Shown here in pieces: positions 44,233 to 52,685 of a stretch of 64,000 nucleotides of DNA. The translations under genes were made by a program, and so were the position numbers. Below the pieces are notes generated by a model. That model was not told the origin of the DNA, did no database searches, and saw nothing but the letters and a program-made list of their open reading frames with translations. Every line of letters begins with the position of its first letter. The first letter of the stretch is position 1. The DNA is from Polyangiaceae bacterium (GTDB lineage: Bacteria > Myxococcota_A > Polyangia > Polyangiales > Polyangiaceae), in contig JAICTZ010000041.1 of assembly GCA_025936115.1 (NCBI GenBank), positions 1 to 64,000 of the forward strand, given 5' to 3'.

Positions 44233-45480
44233 ATGAGAAACCCGCTCGGTTCGCGTCAGGCCCTCGTTACTTTGGTCGCGCTCGGCGCGCTCGCCGGCTG
44301 TGGTGGTGCGCAACAAGCGGCCCCGCCGCCGCCCCCGCCGCCGCCCCCGGCGGCTCCTCCTCCACCGCCCCCGGCGACTGCGTCCTCGGTCCCGCCCGCC
44401 ACTGCCGCACCGACCGCGGAGCAGCCGCCGGCGCCGCCGCCGCACCACGCGCATTCGCACACGATGGTCGACATGTTCGTCATGACCCTCGACTCGCTCG
44501 ATCTCAAGCCTGAGCAGAAGACGGCTGTCGCAGGGATCGAGACCGATCTCGAGAAGGTGGGCGACGCGATGAAGGACCCGCGCCACAAGCTCGTCAGCGA
44601 CGTGGCTGACGGCGTCGCCGCGGGCAAGCTCGACAAAGCCAAGACGGACGCCGACGTGAAGGCGATCGGCACCGCGGTGTCCGGGACGATTCCGACCGTG
44701 CAGGACGCGATGAACCGCTTGTACAAGACGCTCGACGCGGAGCAGCGGAAGAAGCTCGCGTCCACGGTGCGCGAACGGGAGAAGGCGATGCACGAGCACA
44801 TGATGGGTCCCGGCGGCGAGCACGGCATGGGACCCGGACACGGCATGGGCGGTCCGGGCATGGGTCCGGGTGGCGAGCATGGAATGGGGCCTGGCCACGG
44901 ACCGGGTGGGCCAGCGAGCGGCGCTCCCGGTGCTCCGGGTGGGCCTGGCCCGGCCGCTGCTGGTGGCCCGGGTGGTCCGGGTGCGATGGGTCCGGGCGGC
45001 CCTGGTCCGAAGGGTCCCGGTGGCATGGGCCCTGGTGATCATGGGCACGGCATGGGCCCTGGTCCGAAGGGCCCCGGTGGCATGGGTCCCGGCGAGCACG
45101 GCATGGGTCCCGGGATGCACGGCGGTGCCGTCGAGATGCTCGGACAAGAGCTCTCGCTCACCGACGATCAGAAGCAGAAGCTTCGCACCAAGCTCGAGGG
45201 ACTGCAGAAATCGCACGAGGGCGAGATGAAGTCGAAGATGGAAGCCGGGCAAAAGCACGTCAACGCCGTGCTCGACGCGTTCGCCGGTGACAAGTTCGAC
45301 GCGAAGAAGGCGGGCGTCGGTACCCAGGGCCCGGACATGGTCAAGGCGATGGCCAAGGCCAAGGTCGAGTTCGTGCAGACGGTGCTCGGTGTGCTCACGC
45401 CCGAGCAGCGGCCGAAGTTCGCCGAACACATTCGCGCGCACGCCGACGATCCGGACGCACCACCGCCGAGCGGGGGCTGA
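44233..45480 (+). CDS. Spy/LTXXQ-like lipoprotein with His/Met/Gly/Pro-rich centre
   Basis: 415 residues from the ATG at 44233 (GGAG upstream). A lipobox (LAGC) is followed by a Pro/Ala stretch. Two helical Spy/CpxP-like units flank the centre: the first ~75-195 (SLDLKPEQKTAVAGIETDLE), the second ~300-415 (LSLTDDQKQKLRTKLEGLQ, VLTPEQRPKFAEHI). Between them, ~195-295, is a run of MGPG/HGMG repeats rich in His and Met (GEHGMGPGHGMGGPGMGPG), a plausible Cu/Ag- or Zn-binding strip. Likely a periplasmic chaperone or metal-stress protein. Confidence 0.78.
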   Translation: MRNPLGSRQALVTLVALGALAGCGGAQQAAPPPPPPPPPAAPPPPPPATASSVPPATAAPTAEQPPAPPPHHAHSHTMVDMFVMTLDSLDLKPEQKTAVAGIETDLEKVGDAMKDPRHKLVSDVADGVAAGKLDKAKTDADVKAIGTAVSGTIPTVQDAMNRLYKTLDAEQRKKLASTVREREKAMHEHMMGPGGEHGMGPGHGMGGPGMGPGGEHGMGPGHGPGGPASGAPGAPGGPGPAAAGGPGGPGAMGPGGPGPKGPGGMGPGDHGHGMGPGPKGPGGMGPGEHGMGPGMHGGAVEMLGQELSLTDDQKQKLRTKLEGLQKSHEGEMKSKMEAGQKHVNAVLDAFAGDKFDAKKAGVGTQGPDMVKAMAKAKVEFVQTVLGVLTPEQRPKFAEHIRAHADDPDAPPPSGG

Positions 45481-45484
45481 GTCC

Positions 45485-46462
45485 GTGGCCGCCCGCAAGA
45501 CGAAGAGCGCTCCCAAGAAGCCGGGCACGAAGCAACGCCGCGGCGTTCGCTTGAAACCGACAGAGCTCACGGCGGCCGAGCTCGCGGTAGTGCCCGAAGC
45601 GGGAGCGCTCGACGCGCTGGCGGCCCAGGTCGTGGCGGACGGTGGCGCCGTGCTCGCGCGCTATCGCGAGCCGCTCGGCGGCAATTCCCTGTTGTTTGTG
45701 GCGCTGCCGCTCGAGCGCGTCGCCCCCACGCCGTTTCAACGCGACGTGAGCGACGCGCACGTGCGGCGGCTCACGCGCGCGATGGACAAGACGAAGCGCT
45801 TCCTCGATCCCATCATCGCCGTGGCCGCCGACGGCAAGTACTGGACGCCGAACGGCAATCATCGCCTGACGGCGCTGCGCGAGCTCGGGGCGTCTTCGAT
45901 CGTCGCCCTGCTCGTGCCCGAGCGGGAGGTCGCCTACCAAATCCTCGCCCTCAACATCGAGAAGGCGCACGCGCTGCGCGAGCGGGCGCTCGAGGTGTCG
46001 CGCATGTACCGCGAGCTCGTCAACCTGTCCGACGAGGGTGAGAATCATTTCGAGCTCGAGTTCGAGGAGCCGGCGCTCGTGACGCTCGGCTTCGCCTACG
46101 CAGAGCGCGGCCGGCTCGCGGGCGGCGCGTATCATCCCGCGCTGCGCAAAGTGGACGGCTGGCTCCCGGGCAAGCTCGCGAGCTCGCTCGAGGAACGCGA
46201 GCGACGTGCTCAAGCCGTGCTCGGGCTCGACGACGCCGTCAACGAGGCCGTCGCCAAGCTCAAAGAACGTGGCCTCACGAGCCCCTACCTCAAAAACTTC
46301 GTGGTTTCACGCGTGAATCCGCTGCGCTTCATCAAGGGCGACCCGCCGAGCTTCGACGAGCTGCTCGACACGATGACCAAGCGCGCTCGCGGCTTCAAGG
46401 TCGACAAGATCAAGAACGAGGACTTGGCGAGCGCAGGCGGCGCGCTCGAAGACGCGGATTGA
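45485..46462 (+). CDS. ParB/sulfiredoxin-fold domain protein
   Basis: 325 residues from a GTG 4 bp after the Spy-like gene. After a basic tail, ~60-160 is a ParB-N-like domain: RVAPTPFQRDVSDAHVRRLTRAM, FLDPIIAVAADGKYWTPNGNHRLTALRELG (GNHR in place of the usual GERR). It lacks the ParB DNA-binding helix-turn-helix core, so it is not the chromosome-partition ParB. Such proteins may act as CTPases/nucleases or regulators. It is convergent with the aldehyde dehydrogenase, 4 bp between stops. Confidence 0.82.
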   Translation: MAARKTKSAPKKPGTKQRRGVRLKPTELTAAELAVVPEAGALDALAAQVVADGGAVLARYREPLGGNSLLFVALPLERVAPTPFQRDVSDAHVRRLTRAMDKTKRFLDPIIAVAADGKYWTPNGNHRLTALRELGASSIVALLVPEREVAYQILALNIEKAHALRERALEVSRMYRELVNLSDEGENHFELEFEEPALVTLGFAYAERGRLAGGAYHPALRKVDGWLPGKLASSLEERERRAQAVLGLDDAVNEAVAKLKERGLTSPYLKNFVVSRVNPLRFIKGDPPSFDELLDTMTKRARGFKVDKIKNEDLASAGGALEDAD

Positions 46463-46466
46463 GGGC

Positions 46467-48041
46467 TCAGTCGAGCTCGAAGCGAACGCCCTGCGCGAGC
46501 GGCAGATCGTCGCCGTAGTTCACGGTGTTCGTCGCGCGCCGCATGTAATTCTTCCACGCGTCGGAGCCCGATTCGCGGCCGCCGCCCGTCTCTTTTTCGC
46601 CGCCGAAGGCGCCGCCGATTTCGGCGCCGCTCGTGCCGATGTTCACGTTGGCGATACCGCAGTCGGAGCCGCTCGGTCCGCAGAAGCGCTCGGCCTCGCG
46701 CAGGTCGTCGGTGATGATGGCGCTCGCGAGCCCTTGAGGGACGCCGTTTTGCAGGGCGATGGCTTCTTCGAGCGTGGCGTAGCGCGAGAAGTAGAGGATG
46801 GGCGCGAAGGTTTCCTGCGCGACGATCGGCGCGCTCGCATCGATTTCGACGAGCGCGGGGCGCACGTAAGCGCCACCGGCGGGTACGCCGCTCGTGACGA
46901 TTTGTCCGCCGTGGACTCGACCACCCTGCTCGCGCGCCGTGGCGAGCGCGCGCTGCATCGCGTCGAGCGCGCCGTGGTCGATCAGCGGGCCCATGAGCGT
47001 GCCGGGAACGCGCGGATCGCCCACGGGGACGCGCTCGTAGGCGCGGAGCAGCCGCGAGAGGAGCTCGTCCGCGACGCGTTCGTGCGCGATGAGGCGCCGC
47101 AACGACGTGCAGCGCTGGCCCGCCGTGCCCACCGCCGCAAACACCGCGGCGCGCACAGCGAGCTCGAGGCGAGCGCTCGGCGCGACGATCACGGCGTTGT
47201 TACCGCCGAGCTCGAGCAGCGAGCGACCGAGGCGCTCGGCGGTCGCCACGGCCACGGCGCGCCCCATGCGCACCGAGCCCGTGGCGGAAACGAGCGGTAC
47301 TTGGGGCGAGCGCGCCAGGCCCTGGCCGACGTCGGGGCCGCCCACGACGAGCGAGAACAGACCCTCGGGCACGTCGTCGAGCTCGCTCGCGGCGCGCACG
47401 GCGAGCGCGTGACAGCCGAGCGCCGTGAGCGGTGCCTTCTCGGACGGTTTCCAGACGACCGCGTCGCCGCACACGAACGCGAGCGCTGCATTCCACGCCC
47501 ACACGGCCACCGGAAAGTTGAACGCCGTGATGACGCCCACGGTGCCGAGGGGGTGCCACTGCTCGCTCAAGCGATGCCGTCCGCGCTCGCTCGCGATCGT
47601 GAGACCGCACAGCTGCCGGCTCGAGCCGACGGCGAAGTCGGCCATGTCGATCATCTCCTGCACTTCGCCGCGGGCTTCTTGCGGGATTTTCCCGACCTCG
47701 AGCGTGACGAGCGTCGCGAGATCGTCGCGGTGGCGGCGCAAGAGCTCCCCGAGCCTGCGTACGAATTCCCCGCGGTGTGGCGCTGGCACGTCGCGCCACG
47801 CACGAAACGCGCGCTCCCCGGCTTGGATCGCCTCGTCGACTTCGGCGGGCGACGCCGTGCAAAGTTCGCGCAAGGTGCTGCCGTCGATCGGGCTCCGTAC
47901 GGCCAGCGCAGGGCCGCGCCCGCTCGCAAAGCGCGAACCGAGGGCAAACCCGCCGGCCGCCGTGGGTACACCGAGCCGCTCGAGCGCGCGGGCGGCGACG
48001 CTCGGCGCGGATTCGAGCGCCGGTTCATTCGCGCCGTTCAT
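46467..48041 (-). CDS. Alpha-aminoadipate-semialdehyde dehydrogenase (ALDH7 family)
   Basis: 524 residues from the ATG at 48041, overlapping the saccharopine dehydrogenase stop by 4 nt (ATGA). ALDH residues are all present: FNFPVAVWAWNAALAF, VVWKPSEKAPLTA, Glu in LELGGNNAVIV and catalytic Cys in GTAGQRCTSLRR. The ending GGEKETGGGRESGSDAWKNY is diagnostic of the ALDH7/antiquitin group. It oxidises 2-aminoadipate 6-semialdehyde to 2-aminoadipate with NAD(P)+. With the coupled upstream gene it completes the saccharopine-to-aminoadipate step of lysine breakdown. Confidence 0.92.
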   Translation of the reverse strand: MNGANEPALESAPSVAARALERLGVPTAAGGFALGSRFASGRGPALAVRSPIDGSTLRELCTASPAEVDEAIQAGERAFRAWRDVPAPHRGEFVRRLGELLRRHRDDLATLVTLEVGKIPQEARGEVQEMIDMADFAVGSSRQLCGLTIASERGRHRLSEQWHPLGTVGVITAFNFPVAVWAWNAALAFVCGDAVVWKPSEKAPLTALGCHALAVRAASELDDVPEGLFSLVVGGPDVGQGLARSPQVPLVSATGSVRMGRAVAVATAERLGRSLLELGGNNAVIVAPSARLELAVRAAVFAAVGTAGQRCTSLRRLIAHERVADELLSRLLRAYERVPVGDPRVPGTLMGPLIDHGALDAMQRALATAREQGGRVHGGQIVTSGVPAGGAYVRPALVEIDASAPIVAQETFAPILYFSRYATLEEAIALQNGVPQGLASAIITDDLREAERFCGPSGSDCGIANVNIGTSGAEIGGAFGGEKETGGGRESGSDAWKNYMRRATNTVNYGDDLPLAQGVRFELD

Positions 48042-49177
48042 GGCGGCACCGAGGCGAGCTCCGTCATGGCGAGGTTGAAATGGCTCGCGTTCGGTGCGCG
48101 ATAGCACTCGCCGAAACGATTGCTCAGGAACGCTTCGAGGCTCACCTGCTCCTGTCGCACGAGACCGCGCTCCGCGAGCACTCCCTGACGCTGCAAATCG
48201 AGCATGACGCAGAGCCCGGCGGCGGTCGTGAGCTGGATCGCGCTGAAGTTTTCCCCGTGGACGACCGAATTGTAGACGCGCCGCGCGTCACTCACCTGCA
48301 CGAGCTGATCGTTGCGCCAGCCGGACACCGTGCTGAACATGACGACCGTGTCCTGGAAGGTCACCGGCACGGCGCGCTCGAGGATTTGTTTGGTGAGAGC
48401 GCGCTCTTCGCTCAAGCGGAGCTCGGTGAGCAAGAAGGCCATGTAGTCACGGTGGCCCTGGTAGCGAATGGTCTTGTAGTTGAGCTCGCGCACCTTGCCG
48501 CCGAGCGTGTCGCAGAGGCTCCCGAGGCCACCGGACGTGTTGAACGCTTCGTACCGCACGCCGTCGAGCCAAAAATGCTCGAGGCCTTCGAGGGGCAAAA
48601 CCTCGCGCAGCGCGCCGTCGTGGATTGCCTCGCACGGGTTGCAGTACTCGTTGATGAGCCCGTCGGTCGACCACGTGAGGTTGTATTTGAGGAAATTGGA
48701 CGGGAAGCGCGGCAGCGCGCCGACGCGCATGTACACGCTGTCCAGTCGATCGAAGCCGCGCGTGAGCTCGTAGGCGACGACCGAGATGAACCCGGGAGCA
48801 AGCCCGCACTGCGGCACGAACACCTGCCCCGCGCGCGCGCGGCCCGCCACGTCGCGCACCCGCCGCGTCGTTTCGCGATCCTCGGTGAGATCGAAGTAGC
48901 TCGGGCCGAGCTCGAGCGCGACTTCTGCCACGAGCGGATTGTAGGTGTAGGCGAGCGCGGAAACGACGCTGTCCTGCGCCTGCATGGCACGCGCGAGGGC
49001 CGCGCGATCGGTCGCATCGAGCGGCGAAACACCGGCGCGCGGCACGCGCTGGTGCAAGTGGCGAAGCGCGGCTTCGTCTTGATCGGCGACCGTGACTTGG
49101 TAGTCGTCGGTGGCCGCGAGCAAATGGGCGATGGTGCGCCCGATCTTGCCAGCTCCGAGCACGAGAACGCGATGCAT
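48038..49177 (-). CDS. Saccharopine dehydrogenase family protein
   Basis: 379 residues with GAGAGGAAG before the ATG. A Rossmann start (VLVLGAGKIGRTIAHLL), SALAYTYNPLVAEVAL, FVPQCGLAPGFISVVAYEL and NTSGGLGSLCDTLGGK match the glutamate-forming saccharopine dehydrogenase group. It would cleave saccharopine to 2-aminoadipate semialdehyde and glutamate; the aldehyde is the substrate of the coupled ALDH. No lysine-ketoglutarate reductase domain is attached and none lies in the window. Confidence 0.9.
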   Translation of the reverse strand: MHRVLVLGAGKIGRTIAHLLAATDDYQVTVADQDEAALRHLHQRVPRAGVSPLDATDRAALARAMQAQDSVVSALAYTYNPLVAEVALELGPSYFDLTEDRETTRRVRDVAGRARAGQVFVPQCGLAPGFISVVAYELTRGFDRLDSVYMRVGALPRFPSNFLKYNLTWSTDGLINEYCNPCEAIHDGALREVLPLEGLEHFWLDGVRYEAFNTSGGLGSLCDTLGGKVRELNYKTIRYQGHRDYMAFLLTELRLSEERALTKQILERAVPVTFQDTVVMFSTVSGWRNDQLVQVSDARRVYNSVVHGENFSAIQLTTAAGLCVMLDLQRQGVLAERGLVRQEQVSLEAFLSNRFGECYRAPNASHFNLAMTELASVPP

Positions 49178-49352
49178 GGCTTCCTCTCAGCGTGCCTGAG
49201 AACTGAACGCTCCGCTCTCTCATTTTGCTCCCGCGGCGTGAGACCGCAAGCCGGTGTGAAGGTGCGAAGCTCTCCCACCACGCTTAGCCTCGAGCTTCTA
49301 GCCTAGCGTGCAGAACCGCTATCGGTCATCTTGAGTCGCAGGGTACTTTTCC

Positions 49353-50747
49353 ATGGTCCCCGTCGTCTTTCAGCCTGAAGTCGACGCGAGCGCGCTGGTC
49401 ACGGCGCTGACGGCCGAGATCTTGCACCGCTCGGCTGCTCTGCACGCGCTCGCCGAACGTCTCCATGGCGTCGGCGTCCGGCTCGCCGACGTGCTCGACG
49501 TGCTTCACGCTCCGGCCGACACGGAGCTTCGCCGAAAGCTCGTCGCGAGCGGCTTCGAACGCTTGCGCGACGAACGCGCGCCCGCGGGGACCGAGCTCTG
49601 GGAACATCCGCGCGCGCTCCTGCCGCTCGTCGATCTCGGCCCGGGCGACAAGCTCCGTGTCTACGTGCGCACCGACAGCGTCACCGATTTTCTCGAAGCG
49701 AATCTGCCGTCCGCGCTCGGCTCGATCGAGGGTGCGCCCTTGGCGAAGGTGCGGCGCGTGCTCGTCGCCGCCGCTGCCGATGCCGAGGTCTGGCTCGCCG
49801 AACGCCGCGCCGAGCGTCGGCTCGTGAGCGCCCCCGAGCTCGACGACGGCCCGGGTGCCGCAGCGATTTTGCGCCACCTCGAGGCTTTTCGGCTGCGGCC
49901 ACGGCCGCTCGACGCGCCGGAGCAGGGTTTCGCGGCAGCACTCGAGCTCGCGCGCGCCGCCCGCGACGAGCTCGGCGACGCGCTCGCGAGCGAGGTGTTC
50001 TTCGAGGCGGAACGGCGCTTTTACGAGCGTAAGAACCGCGCGGCGCGGATCCAGAAGGCGCGCCAGGACGCGCTCGGATTCGGCTGGTTCAACCGCGATC
50101 ACCACACGTACCGCTCGAGCCGCGTGTGGTTTCGCTCGCTCGTCGCCGTGCTCGAGACGCTCGGCGTGCGCTGTCGCGAGCGTTTCTATGCGGGGCGTGA
50201 CGCCGGTTGGGGCGCGCAGGTGCTCGAACATCCCGAGACGTTGTCGATGGTCTTCGCCGACGTCGATCTGAGCCCCGAGGAGATCAGGGGGGACTTCCCG
50301 CACGAAGGGCTCTCCGAGCGTCCGAGCCTCGGCACGGTGGGCCTCTGGTGCGAGCTGCACGGCGAGGCGTTCCTCGCGGCCGGGATGCACCATCTCGAGT
50401 GCCAGTTCGACATCGACGCGATCACGGAACAATTGCGCGCGCACGGCGTCAGCGTGATGGGCCGCTTCAGCGACTTTGCCCACCTGAAGCAAGCGTTTAC
50501 CGGAGGCGAGATCTGGCCCGTGGCCGCGGGTCGCCTCGAGCGCGCCGAACGGGCGGGACTACTCGCGCCGGCTCAGGCGGAACGGCTGGGGCGCGAGGGC
50601 GCCATCGGCTCTCATTTCGAGGTGCTCGAGCGGAATTCGGGCTATCGCGGCTTCAACCAGGAGGGCATTAGCCGCATCATTCTCGCGACCGATCCCCGCC
50701 GCAGCGAGGCGACGCTTCATGCCCCGGGCGCCGATCGACTAGCGTGA
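49353..50747 (+). CDS. hglS: 2-oxoadipate dioxygenase/decarboxylase (DUF1338, HglS type)
   Basis: 464 residues. The DUF1338 core is well kept: FGWFNRDHHTYRSSRVWFRS, RERFYAGRDAGWGAQVLEHPE, MVFADVDLSPEEIRGDFPHE, VGLWCELHGEAFLAAGMHHLE and AIGSHFEVLERNSGYRGFNQ. The His residues of RDHHT and the Glu of MHHLE-type segments are candidate iron ligands. Characterised members convert 2-oxoadipate to 2-hydroxyglutarate in lysine catabolism. The gene is divergent from the saccharopine dehydrogenase pair (175-bp shared promoter region) and 4 bp before the glutaryl-CoA dehydrogenase. Confidence 0.9.
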   Translation: MVPVVFQPEVDASALVTALTAEILHRSAALHALAERLHGVGVRLADVLDVLHAPADTELRRKLVASGFERLRDERAPAGTELWEHPRALLPLVDLGPGDKLRVYVRTDSVTDFLEANLPSALGSIEGAPLAKVRRVLVAAAADAEVWLAERRAERRLVSAPELDDGPGAAAILRHLEAFRLRPRPLDAPEQGFAAALELARAARDELGDALASEVFFEAERRFYERKNRAARIQKARQDALGFGWFNRDHHTYRSSRVWFRSLVAVLETLGVRCRERFYAGRDAGWGAQVLEHPETLSMVFADVDLSPEEIRGDFPHEGLSERPSLGTVGLWCELHGEAFLAAGMHHLECQFDIDAITEQLRAHGVSVMGRFSDFAHLKQAFTGGEIWPVAAGRLERAERAGLLAPAQAERLGREGAIGSHFEVLERNSGYRGFNQEGISRIILATDPRRSEATLHAPGADRLA

Positions 50748-50751
50748 AGCC

Positions 50752-51942
50752 ATGACCTCGAGCAGCACGGGTTCGTCCCTCGACGAGCTTTCGGCCATCG
50801 ACGCCGAGCTCGACGACGAAGAGCGGCTCGTGCGCGAGAGCGTGCGCAGGTTCGTGCGGGAGCGTTACCTGCCGCGCGCGGCCGAGCTCTACGCGCGCGA
50901 GGAGTTTCCGCGCGACCTCGTGCCCGAGCTCGCAGAGCTCGGCGTGCTCGGCGCGAGTATCACGGGCTACGGCTGCGCGGGCATGAGCCCGGTCGCGTAC
51001 GGCTTGATGCTCGAAGAGCTCGAGTACGGGGACAGCGGCCTCAGGAGCTTCACGAGCGTCCAGGGCTCGCTCGCCATGTTTGCGCTCTATGCCTTCGGCA
51101 GCGAGGAGCAGAAGCAGCAGTACCTGCCGGCGATGGCACGCGGGCAAATCATCGGCTGCTTCGGTCTCACCGAGCCGGACAGCGGCTCGGATCCGGGGTC
51201 GCTGAAGACGCGCGCTCGGCGCGACGGCGGCGACTTCGTGCTCAGCGGGACCAAGATGTGGATCACCAATGCCCCCATCGCCGATCTCGCGGTCGTGTGG
51301 GCGAAAACGGACGACGGCGGCGCCGAGTCGATCCGCGGTTTCGTGGTCGAGCGCGGCACGCCGGGTTTCGAAACGTCGCGCATCCACGGGAAGATGAGCC
51401 TCAGGGCGAGCGAGACCGGTGTGCTCCACTTCGACGGCTGTCGCGTGCCGGCGCGCGCCGCGCTCGAGCACAAGCCGGGCCTCGGCGCCGCCCTGCAGTG
51501 CCTCGCCGCAGCGCGCTTCGGCATCTCCTGGGGCGCAGTCGGCGCCGCCAAAGCCTGTTTCGACTGTGTCCTCGCGTACACGAAGGAACGCCTTCAATTC
51601 GGCGTGCCCCTCGCCAAAAAGCAGCTCGTTCAGGCCGAGCTGGCCGGCATGGCCAGCGCCATCGTGCGCGCCGAGCTCCTGAGTCTCCACTACGGGCGCC
51701 GAAAGCAGCGGGTGAAGAAGCTATCACCCGCGCAAGTGTCGCTCTGCAAGCGCAACAACGTCGAGATGGCGCTCGAAACGGCGCGTGCGGCCCGGAACCT
51801 GCTCGGCGCCAACGGTATTCTCCTCGACTATCCCGTCATTCGGCACCTCATGAACCTCGAAAGTGTCTACACGTACGAGGGTACGCACGAGATCCACACG
51901 CTCGTGCTCGGTAAGGCGCTCACGGGCGAAGACGCGTTCTGA
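50752..51942 (+). CDS. gcdH: Glutaryl-CoA dehydrogenase
   Basis: 396 residues. Acyl-CoA dehydrogenase motifs are FGLTEPDSGSDPGSLKTRAR and GTKMWITNAPIADLAVVWAK. MSLRASETGVLHFDG, ARFGISWGAVGAAKACFD, KRNNVEMALETARAARNLLG and the catalytic Glu in TYEGTHEIHTLVLGKALTG fit the glutaryl-CoA dehydrogenase subgroup. It would form crotonyl-CoA from glutaryl-CoA, passing electrons through FAD and ETF. It sits 4 bp behind the HglS-type gene, so the two are co-transcribed. Confidence 0.9.
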   Translation: MTSSSTGSSLDELSAIDAELDDEERLVRESVRRFVRERYLPRAAELYAREEFPRDLVPELAELGVLGASITGYGCAGMSPVAYGLMLEELEYGDSGLRSFTSVQGSLAMFALYAFGSEEQKQQYLPAMARGQIIGCFGLTEPDSGSDPGSLKTRARRDGGDFVLSGTKMWITNAPIADLAVVWAKTDDGGAESIRGFVVERGTPGFETSRIHGKMSLRASETGVLHFDGCRVPARAALEHKPGLGAALQCLAAARFGISWGAVGAAKACFDCVLAYTKERLQFGVPLAKKQLVQAELAGMASAIVRAELLSLHYGRRKQRVKKLSPAQVSLCKRNNVEMALETARAARNLLGANGILLDYPVIRHLMNLESVYTYEGTHEIHTLVLGKALTGEDAF

Positions 51943-51962
51943 GCGGCAAGCCGCGTCCAGAA

Positions 51963-51998
51963 TTGTACAAAATTGGCCGCACCTTCGTCCGGCCGGAC
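51963..51998. promoter_or_regulatory. Two short palindromes before the CBS gene
   Basis: TTGTACAA (51963-51970) is a perfect 8-bp palindrome inside an unusually AT-rich patch (AATTGTACAAAATT). GTCCGGCCGGAC (51987-51998) is a perfect 12-bp palindrome. Either could be an operator for the CBS gene or part of the gcdH trailer. Confidence 0.3.
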
Positions 51999-52114
51999 CG
52001 CGCGCCAAATAGGCGTCTTGCGGCAGCGCTGTGGATTGCCCCACTTCGGTGTGGCTGACAGCCCACAGAGCCGCGCTCCCGTGCTGGCACGGTCAATGCA
52101 GTGATTCCGGGGAG

Positions 52115-52654
52115 ATGAGCTGGCAGGCGCGTAATGCGAGGAGCTTCCGTAAGATCTCCGGAGTGAGGCTCCGTCCCGAGCTCGTTGACGCGCTGCCGCC
52201 CTCGGCGCGAACGACGCTCGTGTCCGAGGTCATGGAACCGATGGTGCTCACCATCGACTCCCGTACGGATCTGTTCGCTGCGCTGCGGCTTTTTGGCGAC
52301 AGCGGGGTGCATTCGGCTGCGGTGGCGGGTGACGCGGGGGAGGCAGTGGGCGTCGTTTCCAAGACCGATGTGCTCGGCGAGCTCTGTGAACACCCATCGC
52401 AGCACCATTGGCCAGAGCCGGCAGGCGCGCCCGTCGGCCTCGATGCGCGGGCCGCCCTCCAGGTCCACGACATCATGACGCCGCTCACCGTGGCCGTGAC
52501 GGCCTCGACGTCGCTTTCGCGCGCCATTGCGGTGATGGCCCGGAGCGGCGTGCATCCGGTGCCCGTCGTCGCCGATGACGAGGGTGCGGTTCTCGGGATC
52601 CTGTCGTCGGCGGACGTGCTCCGCTGGCTCGCGGGCAACGGGATTTACGGCTAG
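52115..52654 (+). CDS. CBS-domain pair protein
   Basis: 179 residues from the ATG at 52115; the ribosome-binding site touches the start, so a GTG at 52163 is possible. Two CBS motifs: VSEVMEPMVLTIDSRTDLFAALRLF...GVVSKTDVL and VHDIMTPLTVAVTASTSLSRAIAVMARSGVHPVPVV...GILSSADVLRWLA. No effector domain is attached. It would bind an adenosyl nucleotide and act on a partner. It is convergent with the kinase, 31 bp between stops. Confidence 0.88.
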   Translation: MSWQARNARSFRKISGVRLRPELVDALPPSARTTLVSEVMEPMVLTIDSRTDLFAALRLFGDSGVHSAAVAGDAGEAVGVVSKTDVLGELCEHPSQHHWPEPAGAPVGLDARAALQVHDIMTPLTVAVTASTSLSRAIAVMARSGVHPVPVVADDEGAVLGILSSADVLRWLAGNGIYG

Positions 52655-52685
52655 CTCGGAGCAGGGCCGAGAGCCGAGCGCGCCT

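Noticed and set aside
43915..45570. Antisense frame of 475 codons opposite the Spy-like gene
   Set aside because: It results from the GC-rich repeat on the other strand; the Arg/Thr/His composition shows no protein-like pattern.
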